DNA from: UBA2040 sp041674745
GTDB taxonomy: Bacteria; Bacteroidota; Bacteroidia; Flavobacteriales_D; Crocinitomicaceae
Direction: 5' to 3'
DNA: 64,000 nt
Assembly (NCBI GenBank): GCA_041674745.1
Contig: JBAYVD010000003.1
Span: forward strand, 1-64,000
Shown: in pieces, positions 33,256 through 41,980 of the stretch
Layout of the letters: every line of letters begins with the position of its first letter
Numbering within the stretch: position 1 is the first letter of the stretch
The notes under the pieces: generated by a model
Seen by the model: only the letters and a program-made list of their open reading frames with translations
Told to the model about the DNA's origin: nothing
Database searches by the model: none
Translations under genes and position numbers: made by a program

Positions 33256-34599
33256 ATGGAATTAAATTCTCTTACGGCAATTTCCCCAATCGATGGTCGT
33301 TACCACGGCAAAACTTCAGAATTAAGACCTTTTTTCTCTGAATTTGCATTAATAAAATATCGTGTAATCGTTGAGATCAAGTACTTGATTGCTTTGTCGA
33401 AAGAGGGAATGGAAGGCATGAACGATTTTCCACAAGACAAAATTCCAGCTTTGGAAGCCATTTGTACCAACTTCTCAGAAGACGATGCCAACTGGATCAA
33501 AGACAAAGAGAAAATTACCAATCACGATGTAAAAGCCGTGGAGTATTTCGTGAAAGAAAAAATGCGCGAACTGAATTTGCACAACTATTTAGAATTTGTT
33601 CATTTCGGTTTGACTTCCCAAGACATCAACAATACGAGCATTCCGCTTTCTTTGAAAGAAGCGATTGCACAAACGTATTTGCCACTTTTGAACTCCATGA
33701 TTGATCAATTGATTGTGTTTCAAAATGAATGGAAAGACATCCCTATGTTGGCAAGAACGCACGGTCAACCTGCATCTCCAACTCGTTTGGGAAAGGAAAT
33801 TAAAGTTTTTGTGGAACGCTTGCAAGTGCAAAAAGCGCAATTGGAAGCCATGCCGTACTCCTCAAAATTTGGTGGCGCCACTGGAAATTTCAATGCACAC
33901 TTTATCGCCTATCCAACGCATGATTGGGTGAGTTTTGCGAACAACTTCGTCAACAACAATTTGGGGCTGAATCGTTCCCAAACGACTACACAAATTGACC
34001 ATTACGATAATCTCGCGGCACTTTTTGATGTGTTGAGAAGAATTAATACCATCATTTTGGACTTGAATCGTGACATGTGGACGTACATATCCATGGATTA
34101 TTTCAAACAAAAATTGAAAGAAGGAGAAATCGGTTCCAGTGCCATGCCGCACAAAGTCAATCCAATTGATTTTGAAAATTCAGAAGGCAATATTGGCATT
34201 GCGAATGCGTTGTTTGGACACTTGTCTGAAAAATTACCCGTTTCTAGATTGCAACGTGATTTGACCGACTCAACCGTTTTGAGAACCATTGGTATGCCGT
34301 TTGCGCACACATTTATCGCTTTGAAATCTACCTTGAACGGATTGCATAAATTGTTGTTGAACGAAGCGGCAATTGAAGCTGATTTGGAACGCAATTGGGC
34401 GGTTGTGGCAGAAGCCATTCAAACGGTTTTGAGAAGCATTGGTTTCGAAGAGCCGTATGAAGCTTTGAAAGGTTTGACGCGTAAAAATGAAGCCGTAACA
34501 AAAGCATCTGTTCACGAATTCATCGACAAGTTAAATGTTTCGGATGAGGTGAGAGCGAAATTGAAAACGATTACACCACAAAATTATACAGGTATTTGA
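33256..34599 (+). CDS. purB: Adenylosuccinate lyase
   Basis: 447 residues. ISPIDGRYHGKTSELRP is the typical start of the bacterial long-type PurB. LARTHGQPASPT and the flexible signature loop GSSAMPHKVNPIDFEN (catalytic Ser) are intact. It acts twice in purine synthesis: SAICAR to AICAR, and adenylosuccinate to AMP. It is monocistronic, with its own candidate promoter, and converges on the zinc anti-sigma-like gene. Confidence 0.97.
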   Translation: MELNSLTAISPIDGRYHGKTSELRPFFSEFALIKYRVIVEIKYLIALSKEGMEGMNDFPQDKIPALEAICTNFSEDDANWIKDKEKITNHDVKAVEYFVKEKMRELNLHNYLEFVHFGLTSQDINNTSIPLSLKEAIAQTYLPLLNSMIDQLIVFQNEWKDIPMLARTHGQPASPTRLGKEIKVFVERLQVQKAQLEAMPYSSKFGGATGNFNAHFIAYPTHDWVSFANNFVNNNLGLNRSQTTTQIDHYDNLAALFDVLRRINTIILDLNRDMWTYISMDYFKQKLKEGEIGSSAMPHKVNPIDFENSEGNIGIANALFGHLSEKLPVSRLQRDLTDSTVLRTIGMPFAHTFIALKSTLNGLHKLLLNEAAIEADLERNWAVVAEAIQTVLRSIGFEEPYEALKGLTRKNEAVTKASVHEFIDKLNVSDEVRAKLKTITPQNYTGI

Positions 34600-34604
34600 G
34601 ATTT

Positions 34605-34862
34605 TTAAGGTTGAGGTTTGGAAATCAATTCGCTAGCCTTTTTTTTCAATTTTTCCTTTTCGTCCTCATGGAGGTGAACGTGAACGTCCTTGGTATGGAT
34701 GCCGCAAAGCAATCGATGTAAAACAGTACTGTCTTCCTTGTAATCTGCGCAGTTTTTACAATACCATAGATGAAAACGCATACGGAAACTGGTCCAGAAA
34801 TTTAATTTCTGCCAAAATGATTTCTCCACATTTAGGACGGTTTCTTCGCAATATTTATTCAT
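34605..34862 (-). CDS. Minimal zinc-binding anti-sigma-like protein
   Basis: 85 residues. RFHLWYCKNCADY contains the H-x3-C-x2-C motif of ZAS (zf-HC2) anti-sigma domains, preceded by a helix with FWQKLNFWTSF. Unlike most such proteins it has no transmembrane segment; the tail is a charged His/Lys-rich helix (VHVHLHEDEKEKLKKKAS). Its ATG overlaps the stop of the upstream ECF sigma factor gene. It is probably a cytosolic, possibly redox-sensitive, partner of that sigma factor. Confidence 0.75.
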   Translation of the reverse strand: MNKYCEETVLNVEKSFWQKLNFWTSFRMRFHLWYCKNCADYKEDSTVLHRLLCGIHTKDVHVHLHEDEKEKLKKKASELISKPQP

Positions 34863-35422
34863 GACAAATAGCTTTTATCCATGCAATCACGCAACTGCGC
34901 TTTTGCACGATGGATGATAACCCAGAAATTAGACGGTGTTATGCCAAACTCCTTACCAATTTCATCTCCATTTTTTTCATCGTAATATTTCGCGATCAAA
35001 ATAGCGCGCTGATTTTCAGGTAATTTATCGATGCAGAGTTCCAATAAGTTTTTTTTCTCTTCCTCTAAATTGATTTCTTCTGGATTTTTGGGTGAATGGT
35101 CGTGCATCGTTACAGAACCCAATTGCGTCATGCTGTCCAAGGAAATGGAACCATTCGATTTCTTCTCTTTTCGCCAGTAATCGATGATTTTTCGGTTCAA
35201 AATAGTTGTCATCCAGGTGCGCAGAGAACTTCGGCCTTCAAATTGACTAATTTTCTCCAAACTCACCACCAACGTATCCTGCACAAAATCCAAAGCCAAA
35301 TCACGGTTTTTGATTTTGGATAGGGCAAATTGAAACAAATAGTCGGCATGTTCCTCGACTATGTGCTGCGGATTGGTGTCATTTTTTTCTGGATTGCTCA
35401 TTTGCGTTTTTTTGATTGTCAT
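34859..35422 (-). CDS. ECF-type RNA polymerase sigma factor
   Basis: 187 residues from 35422; MSNPEKNDTNP at 35401 is an equally good start. Region 2 has ALDFVQDTLVVSLEKISQFEGRS and LRTWMTTILNRKIIDYWR; region 4 has LPENQRAILIAKYYDEKNGDEIGKE with the helix-turn-helix and the WVIIHRAKAQL recognition segment. It is overlapped by the ZAS partner gene downstream and lies just after lnt. It probably controls an envelope or oxidative-stress regulon, inferred from partner type only. Confidence 0.9.
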   Translation of the reverse strand: MTIKKTQMSNPEKNDTNPQHIVEEHADYLFQFALSKIKNRDLALDFVQDTLVVSLEKISQFEGRSSLRTWMTTILNRKIIDYWRKEKKSNGSISLDSMTQLGSVTMHDHSPKNPEEINLEEEKKNLLELCIDKLPENQRAILIAKYYDEKNGDEIGKEFGITPSNFWVIIHRAKAQLRDCMDKSYLS

Positions 35423-35431
35423 TGAATGACA
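35417..35431. promoter_or_regulatory. 15-bp inverted repeat between lnt and the sigma gene
   Basis: TGTCATT and AATGACA flank a single base. It lies between the lnt stop and the sigma factor start, overlapping the 35422 ATG. It could be an operator if the sigma gene starts at 35401. Confidence 0.35.
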
Positions 35432-35433
35432 TT

Positions 35434-37038
35434 TTATTTGGCGCCAAATTTCTTTTTAAACCGTTTTACGAAAGTCATTAAAAGGATTAAAACACTGACA
35501 AAGGCAAAAGAACGACCAAGCATATCTCCGTATTGACTGTAGACGGTTAATTTTTTGTTTTTGTTGATCGAAGCGCGCAAAACTTCCGGTTTCCACCATG
35601 ACGAAGCTTGCAAAACATCACCGCGCTGGTTGATAAACCCACTGGTTCCTGTATTCGCTGATCGCGCAACAGAACGACGATTTTCAACGGCGCGCAAACG
35701 AGCGAAACTCATGTGCTGCTTGTAACCAGGTGTATCTTTCCACCAACCATCGTTGGTGATAATGGAAATAATTTCTGCGCCTTTTCGCACTTGTTGGCTG
35801 ATGAATTCATCGTACACCGATTCGTAGCAAATGACAGGCGCAATTTCGCCCATGGGCGTGACCAAAACGCGTGGTTCTTTTTCGATTCCAAGTGTTCCGG
35901 AAGCACCACCCTGTTTAATCGAATAGTCTTCCAGAAAAGGAATCATGGAAATGAAGGGAACTTTTTCAACGCCTAGCACCAATTTCGATTTGTGAATGAA
36001 AATACTGTTTCCCATTGGATTCAGTAGGAGTGAAGTGTTGTAACTTTCCCAAAATCCCGGTCCATCAGTAAAAGCACGAGAAGCACTGGAGTTTTTATTT
36101 TTAAAAGTACGAACGGTTGAAGCTCCAATGAGCAATCCGCAATTCCACTTTTTTGTTGCGGCTTTCAATTGAGCAGAAAACGGATATTGGTTGAATTGAT
36201 CCTCGTTGAATTCATAACTCAACGCCGTTTCGGGCGCCATGACCAAAGCGGTATTGGCAGTTACTTTTTGGGAAGCCAAGTTGACGATTTTTTCAATTTG
36301 CCCTTCCATGCCCGAAGTAAACTTTTCGGTGTACGGATCAATGTTTGGTTGAACCAAAACGATTTCAATCGGGTCAATGGTTTCTTCGTAATTGAAATAT
36401 TGAACCAATGAAATGGTCATCGGGATCAGGAAAAACAATTTGGTAATCACCAACAAGGGAAGTTGGCCTCTCCAATTTTTCTTTTCAATGAATACTTTTG
36501 TGAACAAGCGATAAACCAATAAATTCAGTATCAGAATCCACAAGGATCCACCCAACGCGCCGGAGTAGGAATACCACTGCACCAACCAAGGAACGCGAGA
36601 AAATGTATTGCCCAAATTCAGCCAAGGCCATGAAAGTTCCCAGTAGAAATGCATGTATTCAAAACCAATCCAGAAAATTAACAAGGCCAAGTAGCCTTCT
36701 TTTTTTCCAATGAATTTTTTTGCTAAATGAAACAAATAGAATACGGTTGCCATCACGAGTGCATTGGCAAAGACCGCCATTACAGCGCCGCCCGCACTGG
36801 CAAAATAAATCCACCATGTCGTAATTAAATTGTAAAGGAAAAAGGTGAAAAAAGCCAATGTAAATACTTTGCTGGAGCGGTAGTTTTTTTCGCTAATGGC
36901 ATTTTCTGCCATGAGCAAAGGCACCCAAGCAATGAAACTCAAAAAGAACAAACTTCCTGTATAGGGAAAGGAAATTCCCATTAATATTCCCGATAAGAGG
37001 CTTAAGCCAATTCGCTGGTTTTTGGTGAAATTTTTCAT
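35434..37038 (-). CDS. lnt: Apolipoprotein N-acyltransferase
   Basis: 534 residues. About seven N-terminal membrane helices precede a nitrilase-type domain. The Glu-Lys-Cys triad is visible as MAPETALSYEF (Glu), HKSKLVLGVEKVPF (Lys) and VICYESVYDEF (Cys). It adds the third acyl chain to lipoproteins on the periplasmic face, consistent with the many lipoproteins in this window. The sigma factor gene follows closely on the same strand. Confidence 0.95.
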   Translation of the reverse strand: MKNFTKNQRIGLSLLSGILMGISFPYTGSLFFLSFIAWVPLLMAENAISEKNYRSSKVFTLAFFTFFLYNLITTWWIYFASAGGAVMAVFANALVMATVFYLFHLAKKFIGKKEGYLALLIFWIGFEYMHFYWELSWPWLNLGNTFSRVPWLVQWYSYSGALGGSLWILILNLLVYRLFTKVFIEKKNWRGQLPLLVITKLFFLIPMTISLVQYFNYEETIDPIEIVLVQPNIDPYTEKFTSGMEGQIEKIVNLASQKVTANTALVMAPETALSYEFNEDQFNQYPFSAQLKAATKKWNCGLLIGASTVRTFKNKNSSASRAFTDGPGFWESYNTSLLLNPMGNSIFIHKSKLVLGVEKVPFISMIPFLEDYSIKQGGASGTLGIEKEPRVLVTPMGEIAPVICYESVYDEFISQQVRKGAEIISIITNDGWWKDTPGYKQHMSFARLRAVENRRSVARSANTGTSGFINQRGDVLQASSWWKPEVLRASINKNKKLTVYSQYGDMLGRSFAFVSVLILLMTFVKRFKKKFGAK

Positions 37039-37058
37039 TGAAAGTAAAGGTAAAAAAA

Positions 37059-37082
37059 AACACCAAGTCGAAACTTCGTGTT
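37059..37082 (-). terminator. Terminator of the 37106 lipoprotein gene
   Basis: Stem AACACCAAG (37059-37067) / CTTCGTGTT (37074-37082) with one mismatch is followed on the minus strand by a long T-run. It separates the lipoprotein gene from lnt. Confidence 0.75.
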
Positions 37083-37105
37083 CTTTATATTTATGAAAAG
37101 CTTCA

Positions 37106-37906
37106 TCATAAATTAAGATCTACTTCTTTTTTGCCGTACTTCAATTTTGCTTTGCTGTCACAGGTTCCGTCACCGTAATCAACCGTTGCATCATTTTTGA
37201 AATTATCGGCATGGATGGTAATCAAACCAGCTTTGATCCAACGACAACCGGCTTGAATTTTCAGGGCTTGAGTAATATCAATCGTGAAAGTATTGCCTCG
37301 AATCGTTGTACCAGTGGAATTTCCGGTTTCTTCATACGACTTTCCTGCAAGAATATTGGGTGCATTGGTATTGCCAGTATAGACTCTTTCTCGTGTAGAA
37401 TTCCATGTGATGGTTCCACTTCCATTTTCGGGTGTGATGGTCGCACTGGAAACGATGTTTACGACATCGACATTGTTTGAAATGGTTGCCGTTCGTATAC
37501 CTTCAATTAAATTACCGTTCACATAGTAATTGGTCGGTGTCACAGTCGAAATAGCTCCTGCAGAAGTGTAATCCACTGAATATTGAATGAGAACTTGCCC
37601 GCGTCTTTTCTTTCCATCGTTGCACAAACAATCTGCGGTGCCAAAGTTAATGGTTGCCGAAATGGTGTTTGCAATTGTGTCATACGACAAAGTAGTGCAA
37701 TCACCATTGAACGTTTTAAAATACTGTGGACCTTTGGACACTTGGTCGCTCATATAGGCGAAGTCTAAAAAAGCGATATCAGCGATTGCGTTTTGTTGCG
37801 CCACTTCGGAAGCATCGTCACGATCTTGCGTTTTTCGGCAAGAAACAATAAGTATTGTGCAAAATAATAAGGCAGAAAATCCGAGAATTAGCTGTTTCGT
37901 TTTCAT
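37106..37906 (-). CDS. Hypothetical lipoprotein
   Basis: 266 residues from MKTKQLILGFSALLF (37906), with a lipobox ending VSCRK. The mature protein is beta-rich (TISATINFGTADCLCNDGKKR, GQVLIQYSVDYTSAG, NTFTIDITQALKIQAGC). It has the Cys pairs CLCN and C...DGTCDS, which could form disulfides. The pattern recalls Bacteroidota lipoproteins of unknown role found across flavobacteria. It has its own terminator. Confidence 0.75.
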   Translation of the reverse strand: MKTKQLILGFSALLFCTILIVSCRKTQDRDDASEVAQQNAIADIAFLDFAYMSDQVSKGPQYFKTFNGDCTTLSYDTIANTISATINFGTADCLCNDGKKRRGQVLIQYSVDYTSAGAISTVTPTNYYVNGNLIEGIRTATISNNVDVVNIVSSATITPENGSGTITWNSTRERVYTGNTNAPNILAGKSYEETGNSTGTTIRGNTFTIDITQALKIQAGCRWIKAGLITIHADNFKNDATVDYGDGTCDSKAKLKYGKKEVDLNL

Positions 37907-37964
37907 AAGTGTTTGATTTTTAATCTTCAAAATCTAGTACAAAAGCGAAATTACAACTATTTTT

Positions 37965-40121
37965 TTACAGAACGTAATGGAGTACGAATTTGTCGACCAG
38001 CGTATAAATGTTGAATTGATTATTCTGATGGCTTATGCAATACTTTTTCTGTGCTTTGTTCTTTTGCAAAGTCAGTTCAATTCCATTGGGTTGAAAAAGT
38101 TTTAACTGATTGGTCAAACCATCCACTACGCCCAAAATCATTCCTTTTTTAATGGAATGATCAAAATGAATGTAATCGATGTTTTCGACTAAAACTTTGA
38201 CTTTCATTTGCTCAATGCCTTGTGTATTGTAATAAGCAATTGTATTGCCATTTTTAACACAGAAACCATCATTTTTTTCTTTAGAAATGGATTTTATCCA
38301 AATGGGCGTTGCCAAGTTAGCCTGAATCGTTTTACCTCCTTTTTGATCTATTTTAACCAAATTCTGACCTTCAATTCCATAAAAAGTCAACTCGTTCGAT
38401 GTTTGAGTTGCCACCGCGTTTTTGGGAATAGAGAAGGTTCTGAGTTGCACTCCTTTTTCAGCCTCTAACATGGAGAATTCTGTATCGTTTCGGAATCCAA
38501 AAAACAAGCGACGAGCTGAAACCCACACTTTAGGAATGTCAGAAATATCGGTTGTATTTGTGATTCCCGTCTTAATGATTTCGCCCTTCTCGTTCAACCA
38601 AAAGTACTTCCCGTCCAAATTGGCAATCAAATAATTGTCGCGATTTTTCCAATTGAAACAAGCAACTCCTTTGTTGACGCCTCCTGGAATTTCAACGGGG
38701 AATCCAATCACTGACTGTCCGTTTTCATCGATTGCATACAATTTGTTTCGACTGGTAAAAACGACTTTATTTTGCTCAGCTGACGACCAATTCAAAGCAC
38801 CAATCAATTCTTCTCCAATCGTTTGATAAAGAAAGTTTTTACCATCCTTGAAGCCTGCTATGGAATTGTCTTGTGATTTGGCAAAAATCAAATCACGTTG
38901 GTCGTGAACGATGAAATCTTCAATCGGGCTTTTCATCGCATAATTGTCGACTGCCATTTCTGTCGTTACTTTTTGTTGAATATTTTTCGTTGATTTTACT
39001 TCTGTGGCAATCGAAATACCTTGGTAGGAACTACGAGCAAATTTGCGTTCGGGAGACCAGGTTCGTGCATTCACCATTTTAGGCGTTTGAGCGAAAATAA
39101 TCTGAGACTTTTGTTTGTTTCCAGCAAGCGATTGATTTAAATCCAGCGCGACTTCAGCTTCGGATAAAGTTGAACTGGTCTCTGAAATCAGTAAGCAGTT
39201 GTCAATTTGCGTCACGTAAAAACCCCGTTTTTTGTTGGTTGGGAAATTTTCAGTGAGCTGAATATCGGTGTAATGGGCAAAGTTTTTATCCGCACTATCC
39301 CGGTACATTTCCAACAATTGCTCGGGTTCTTGGCTGTCAAATAAATCCATCAAAAGAAAATGTGCTGTATTGTATTCAAAAGCCACAACACCCGTTTTTG
39401 TCCATTCAAATGCTTTGCTTTCTTTGAAAATGGGGTCGCTATCCGCCAAATACGTTTTTTCTGTAAATTGATAGTCACTCAGCCCGGCAGGAATATAACT
39501 GGAGAAGAGTGATCGGTCGTCACAACTGATTTGTTCTTGACCAAACAGTGGTTTACGGGTGTAGATGCTGGTAATTCCTTTGTGTTGATAATAATCATTG
39601 ATGACCGCAGTTTTTTGATCGAATTCGATGATGGAACAGGAACTTTTTTTGTCAAAGGAATCCCATTTGATATCGTTGAAATTTATTTTTTCTGAAGTGA
39701 TTTGACAATCAATGATTCCTTTGTGAAAGGTAATGTTGAAATTTTTCCAAAGGTATTTTTTCGAACCAAGTCTTTTTATGACCGTTTGGTTGAACCGACT
39801 CATGATTTCTTTTTCGCCTAATAATTGGCTCGCTTGCAGTAAAATATGTGCTTTTTTTTCAGAAACAAATAGCCTTTCATTCGGTTGCATTGAAGAACTT
39901 AATAGGCCATACAACTCTAGAAGACGACTTTGCAATTCGAAATTCGTTTCTTCCATTTGAATTTCTTGCGGTCGATTGAGGATAAAAATCCGTCCGTCTT
40001 CTGCCCCAAAAAGTTTCTCAGGATTGCTTTTTTCAGAGAAGTTGACCAGATTCATTCCAGCGATGCCAATCCAGGCCAAAGCAGCGAGCGTTAATACAAA
40101 AAATAGAATAGTTCGAATCAT
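37965..40121 (-). CDS. Hypothetical membrane-anchored beta-propeller-like protein
   Basis: 718 residues from ATG 40121 (MIRTILFFVLTLAALAWIG); the longer frame starts with TTG. One N-terminal transmembrane helix is followed by a large extracytoplasmic domain. The C-terminal half shows repeated YxIDENGQSVIGFPVE, YFWLNEKGEIIKTG and KIDQKGGKTIQ strands resembling PQQ/WD-like propeller blades. No catalytic motif is recognised. It is encoded downstream of rnhB on the same strand, an arrangement I recall in other flavobacteria. Confidence 0.7.
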   Translation of the reverse strand: MIRTILFFVLTLAALAWIGIAGMNLVNFSEKSNPEKLFGAEDGRIFILNRPQEIQMEETNFELQSRLLELYGLLSSSMQPNERLFVSEKKAHILLQASQLLGEKEIMSRFNQTVIKRLGSKKYLWKNFNITFHKGIIDCQITSEKINFNDIKWDSFDKKSSCSIIEFDQKTAVINDYYQHKGITSIYTRKPLFGQEQISCDDRSLFSSYIPAGLSDYQFTEKTYLADSDPIFKESKAFEWTKTGVVAFEYNTAHFLLMDLFDSQEPEQLLEMYRDSADKNFAHYTDIQLTENFPTNKKRGFYVTQIDNCLLISETSSTLSEAEVALDLNQSLAGNKQKSQIIFAQTPKMVNARTWSPERKFARSSYQGISIATEVKSTKNIQQKVTTEMAVDNYAMKSPIEDFIVHDQRDLIFAKSQDNSIAGFKDGKNFLYQTIGEELIGALNWSSAEQNKVVFTSRNKLYAIDENGQSVIGFPVEIPGGVNKGVACFNWKNRDNYLIANLDGKYFWLNEKGEIIKTGITNTTDISDIPKVWVSARRLFFGFRNDTEFSMLEAEKGVQLRTFSIPKNAVATQTSNELTFYGIEGQNLVKIDQKGGKTIQANLATPIWIKSISKEKNDGFCVKNGNTIAYYNTQGIEQMKVKVLVENIDYIHFDHSIKKGMILGVVDGLTNQLKLFQPNGIELTLQKNKAQKKYCISHQNNQFNIYTLVDKFVLHYVL

Positions 40122-40206
40122 ACAAATGGGACACTTCTGCCTCAAAGGTAAAGTTTCCTATTCCAAGATTTGGATACGGATCGAGAATCTCTCAACAGCT
40201 GGTTGT

Positions 40207-40872
40207 TTAATCCAAATCGAGTTGAGTTTGAACGACAGGCAATAGCTGAAAAGTCTTTCGGTGATGGAGACAACTTCCAATTGCTGCAATGGCTTTTCGG
40301 TGGGTTTGCGTTGGATATCCTTTGTTTTGATTCCATTGATAAGCTGGGAAATCGAGGTGCAAATTTTGCATGATTTCGTCGCGGTGCTCTTTGGCTAAAA
40401 TGGAGGCAGCCGCAATGCTTTGAAATTTAGCATCGCCTTTTATAACGCACGTATGAGGAATTCCAGGATAGGAAGTGAACCGATTGCCATCGACCAAAAT
40501 ATGGTCAAAAGTGAGTTGGATTTGATCCAAGGCTTTGTGCATGGCTTTGAAGCTGGCCCACAAAATATTGATTTCGTCGATTTCTTCCGGAGAACAAATT
40601 CCAACGGCCCAAGCGATGGCTTTTTCTTCAATTTCGGCGCGGAGCAATTTCCTGTTTTTTTCGTTGATTTGTTTGGAATCGTTGAGTCCTTCAATAGGGT
40701 TATTCAAGTCCAAAATGACAGCCGCGGCCACTACAGGACCAGCCAAACAACCTCTTCCGGCTTCATCACAACCAATTTCTACGCGTCCTTTTTCTAAAAA
40801 AAGTTGAAGCATCGGGTGACTTTTTTCTTTTTTTGTCGTCTTTTTATTGGGAAAAGATTGATTATTCGTCAT
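40207..40872 (-). CDS. rnhB: Ribonuclease HII
   Basis: 221 residues from ATG 40872; alignment with relatives suggests MLQLFLEKGRVEIG at 40812 as an alternative start, the extra part being Lys-rich. GCDEAGRGCLAGPVVAAAV carries the first catalytic Asp-Glu pair, VDGNR the third acidic residue and KGDAKFQSIAAASILAK the fourth region. It removes RNA from RNA-DNA hybrids and single ribonucleotides. Confidence 0.95.
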   Translation of the reverse strand: MTNNQSFPNKKTTKKEKSHPMLQLFLEKGRVEIGCDEAGRGCLAGPVVAAAVILDLNNPIEGLNDSKQINEKNRKLLRAEIEEKAIAWAVGICSPEEIDEINILWASFKAMHKALDQIQLTFDHILVDGNRFTSYPGIPHTCVIKGDAKFQSIAAASILAKEHRDEIMQNLHLDFPAYQWNQNKGYPTQTHRKAIAAIGSCLHHRKTFQLLPVVQTQLDLD

Positions 40873-40993
40873 TGGCACGAATTTAGCAATTGATTTCCAA
40901 CAGAAAGAAGAAATTTTGTGGAGAAATATATTTTATATTTATCAACTGAATTTTGTACCTTTCTCCATCATTAACGTTCAAAAGCTAAAAATT

Positions 40994-41380
40994 ATGAAAC
41001 TTACTCAACTCTTATTTCTCTGTTCCGTAGCATTTGGTACCGCTTTGTTTTCTTTCGGTCAAGAAAAAATGGCTACTATTTCCTCAGCAGATAATTTCCG
41101 AACTGAAAATCAAAAAGGATTGTATCAATTCACATTGGATGCAAGCGTAACAGCCAAAGATGTAGCGCTCAGTGCGGAATATTACACGATGTACTTTACG
41201 GTTGATTTTAATGAGAAAAACCATCAAGCCATCATCACAATGAAAGACAAAGAAGATCGTTCAAAACACATTATTTGTCGCTTCCTGGTTTCTTTGGGAA
41301 TGCAAGACGTTCAGTTTGATTCGGTTACTTACCCGGTGGAAGATTTTTACACGAAGTTTCTTCGAACGCAAGGGAAATAA
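40994..41380 (+). CDS. Hypothetical periplasmic protein
   Basis: 128 residues from MKLTQLLFLCSVAFG (40994), with a signal peptide ending FSFGQ. The mature part (YQFTLDASVTAKDVALSAEYY, MYFTVDFNEKNHQAIITMKD) looks like a small heavy-metal-associated or helix-beta fold protein. No catalytic motif is seen. It is about 40 bp upstream of the DUF4920 lipoprotein and on the same strand. Confidence 0.7.
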   Translation: MKLTQLLFLCSVAFGTALFSFGQEKMATISSADNFRTENQKGLYQFTLDASVTAKDVALSAEYYTMYFTVDFNEKNHQAIITMKDKEDRSKHIICRFLVSLGMQDVQFDSVTYPVEDFYTKFLRTQGK

Positions 41381-41397
41381 GTTTAACGGATTCTACC

Positions 41398-41405
41398 TAT
41401 CTTTG
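41398..41405 (+). promoter_or_regulatory. Candidate TAnnTTTG promoter of the DUF4920 gene
   Basis: TATCTTTG lies 17 bases before the ATG at 41422, suggesting that this gene is transcribed separately from its upstream neighbour. Confidence 0.45.
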
Positions 41406-41421
41406 TTAAAAATTGAATAAC

Positions 41422-41910
41422 ATGAAATTAAAATTTATTGGAGCACTTTGCCTTTCTATGGCCCTTTTCTCTTGCTCGAATTCAAAAGTAGCAGATAATG
41501 CCGAGTTTGTTGAATACGGACCGTACAAAGTTGAATCTTCAAAAGCAATGGCTGTTCCGGCCATGATAGCTGATTTTGCAGCAAAAGGCGGAATACGTAC
41601 ACCGTACACCGTTACGGCTCAAATAGAAGAAGTTTGCTCAAAAGCAGGTTGCTGGATCAATATTAAACAATCCAATAAAGAGGAAATGATGGTTCGATTC
41701 AAAGATCATTTCACGATTCCTGTGGACACAAAAGTGGGTACACAAGCATTTTTGCACGGTGATTTGTATGCTGATACAGTTTCGGTTGATATGTTGCGTC
41801 ACTTCGCGGAAGATGCTGGAAAATCAGCGAATGAAATTGCAAAAATTACGGAGCCAAAAATCACGTTGAGTTTTGAAGCGGATGGCATCAAATTCGTTCC
41901 GAAAAAATAA
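41422..41910 (+). CDS. DUF4920 lipoprotein
   Basis: 162 residues from MKLKFIGALCLSMALFSCSN (41422), a lipoprotein signal. VTAQIEEVCSKAGCWINIKQ contains the conserved CxxxGCW motif of DUF4920, with VRFKDHFTIPVD and FLHGDLYADTVSV as following strands. The two Cys and the fold suggest metal or thiol chemistry in the periplasm; the role is not established. A strong bidirectional terminator follows. Confidence 0.88.
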   Translation: MKLKFIGALCLSMALFSCSNSKVADNAEFVEYGPYKVESSKAMAVPAMIADFAAKGGIRTPYTVTAQIEEVCSKAGCWINIKQSNKEEMMVRFKDHFTIPVDTKVGTQAFLHGDLYADTVSVDMLRHFAEDAGKSANEIAKITEPKITLSFEADGIKFVPKK

Positions 41911-41930
41911 TTCAGATAAATTTAAAATAG

Positions 41931-41964
41931 AAAAAGCCCACTGATTCAAATCAGTGGGCTTTTT
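41931..41964. terminator. Bidirectional intrinsic terminator
   Basis: A perfect 14-bp stem AAAAAGCCCACTGA (41931-41944) / TCAGTGGGCTTTTT (41951-41964) with a six-base loop lies between convergent DUF4920 and acyl-CoA dehydrogenase genes. Confidence 0.9.
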
Positions 41965-41980
41965 TGATGTAGGTACTTTA

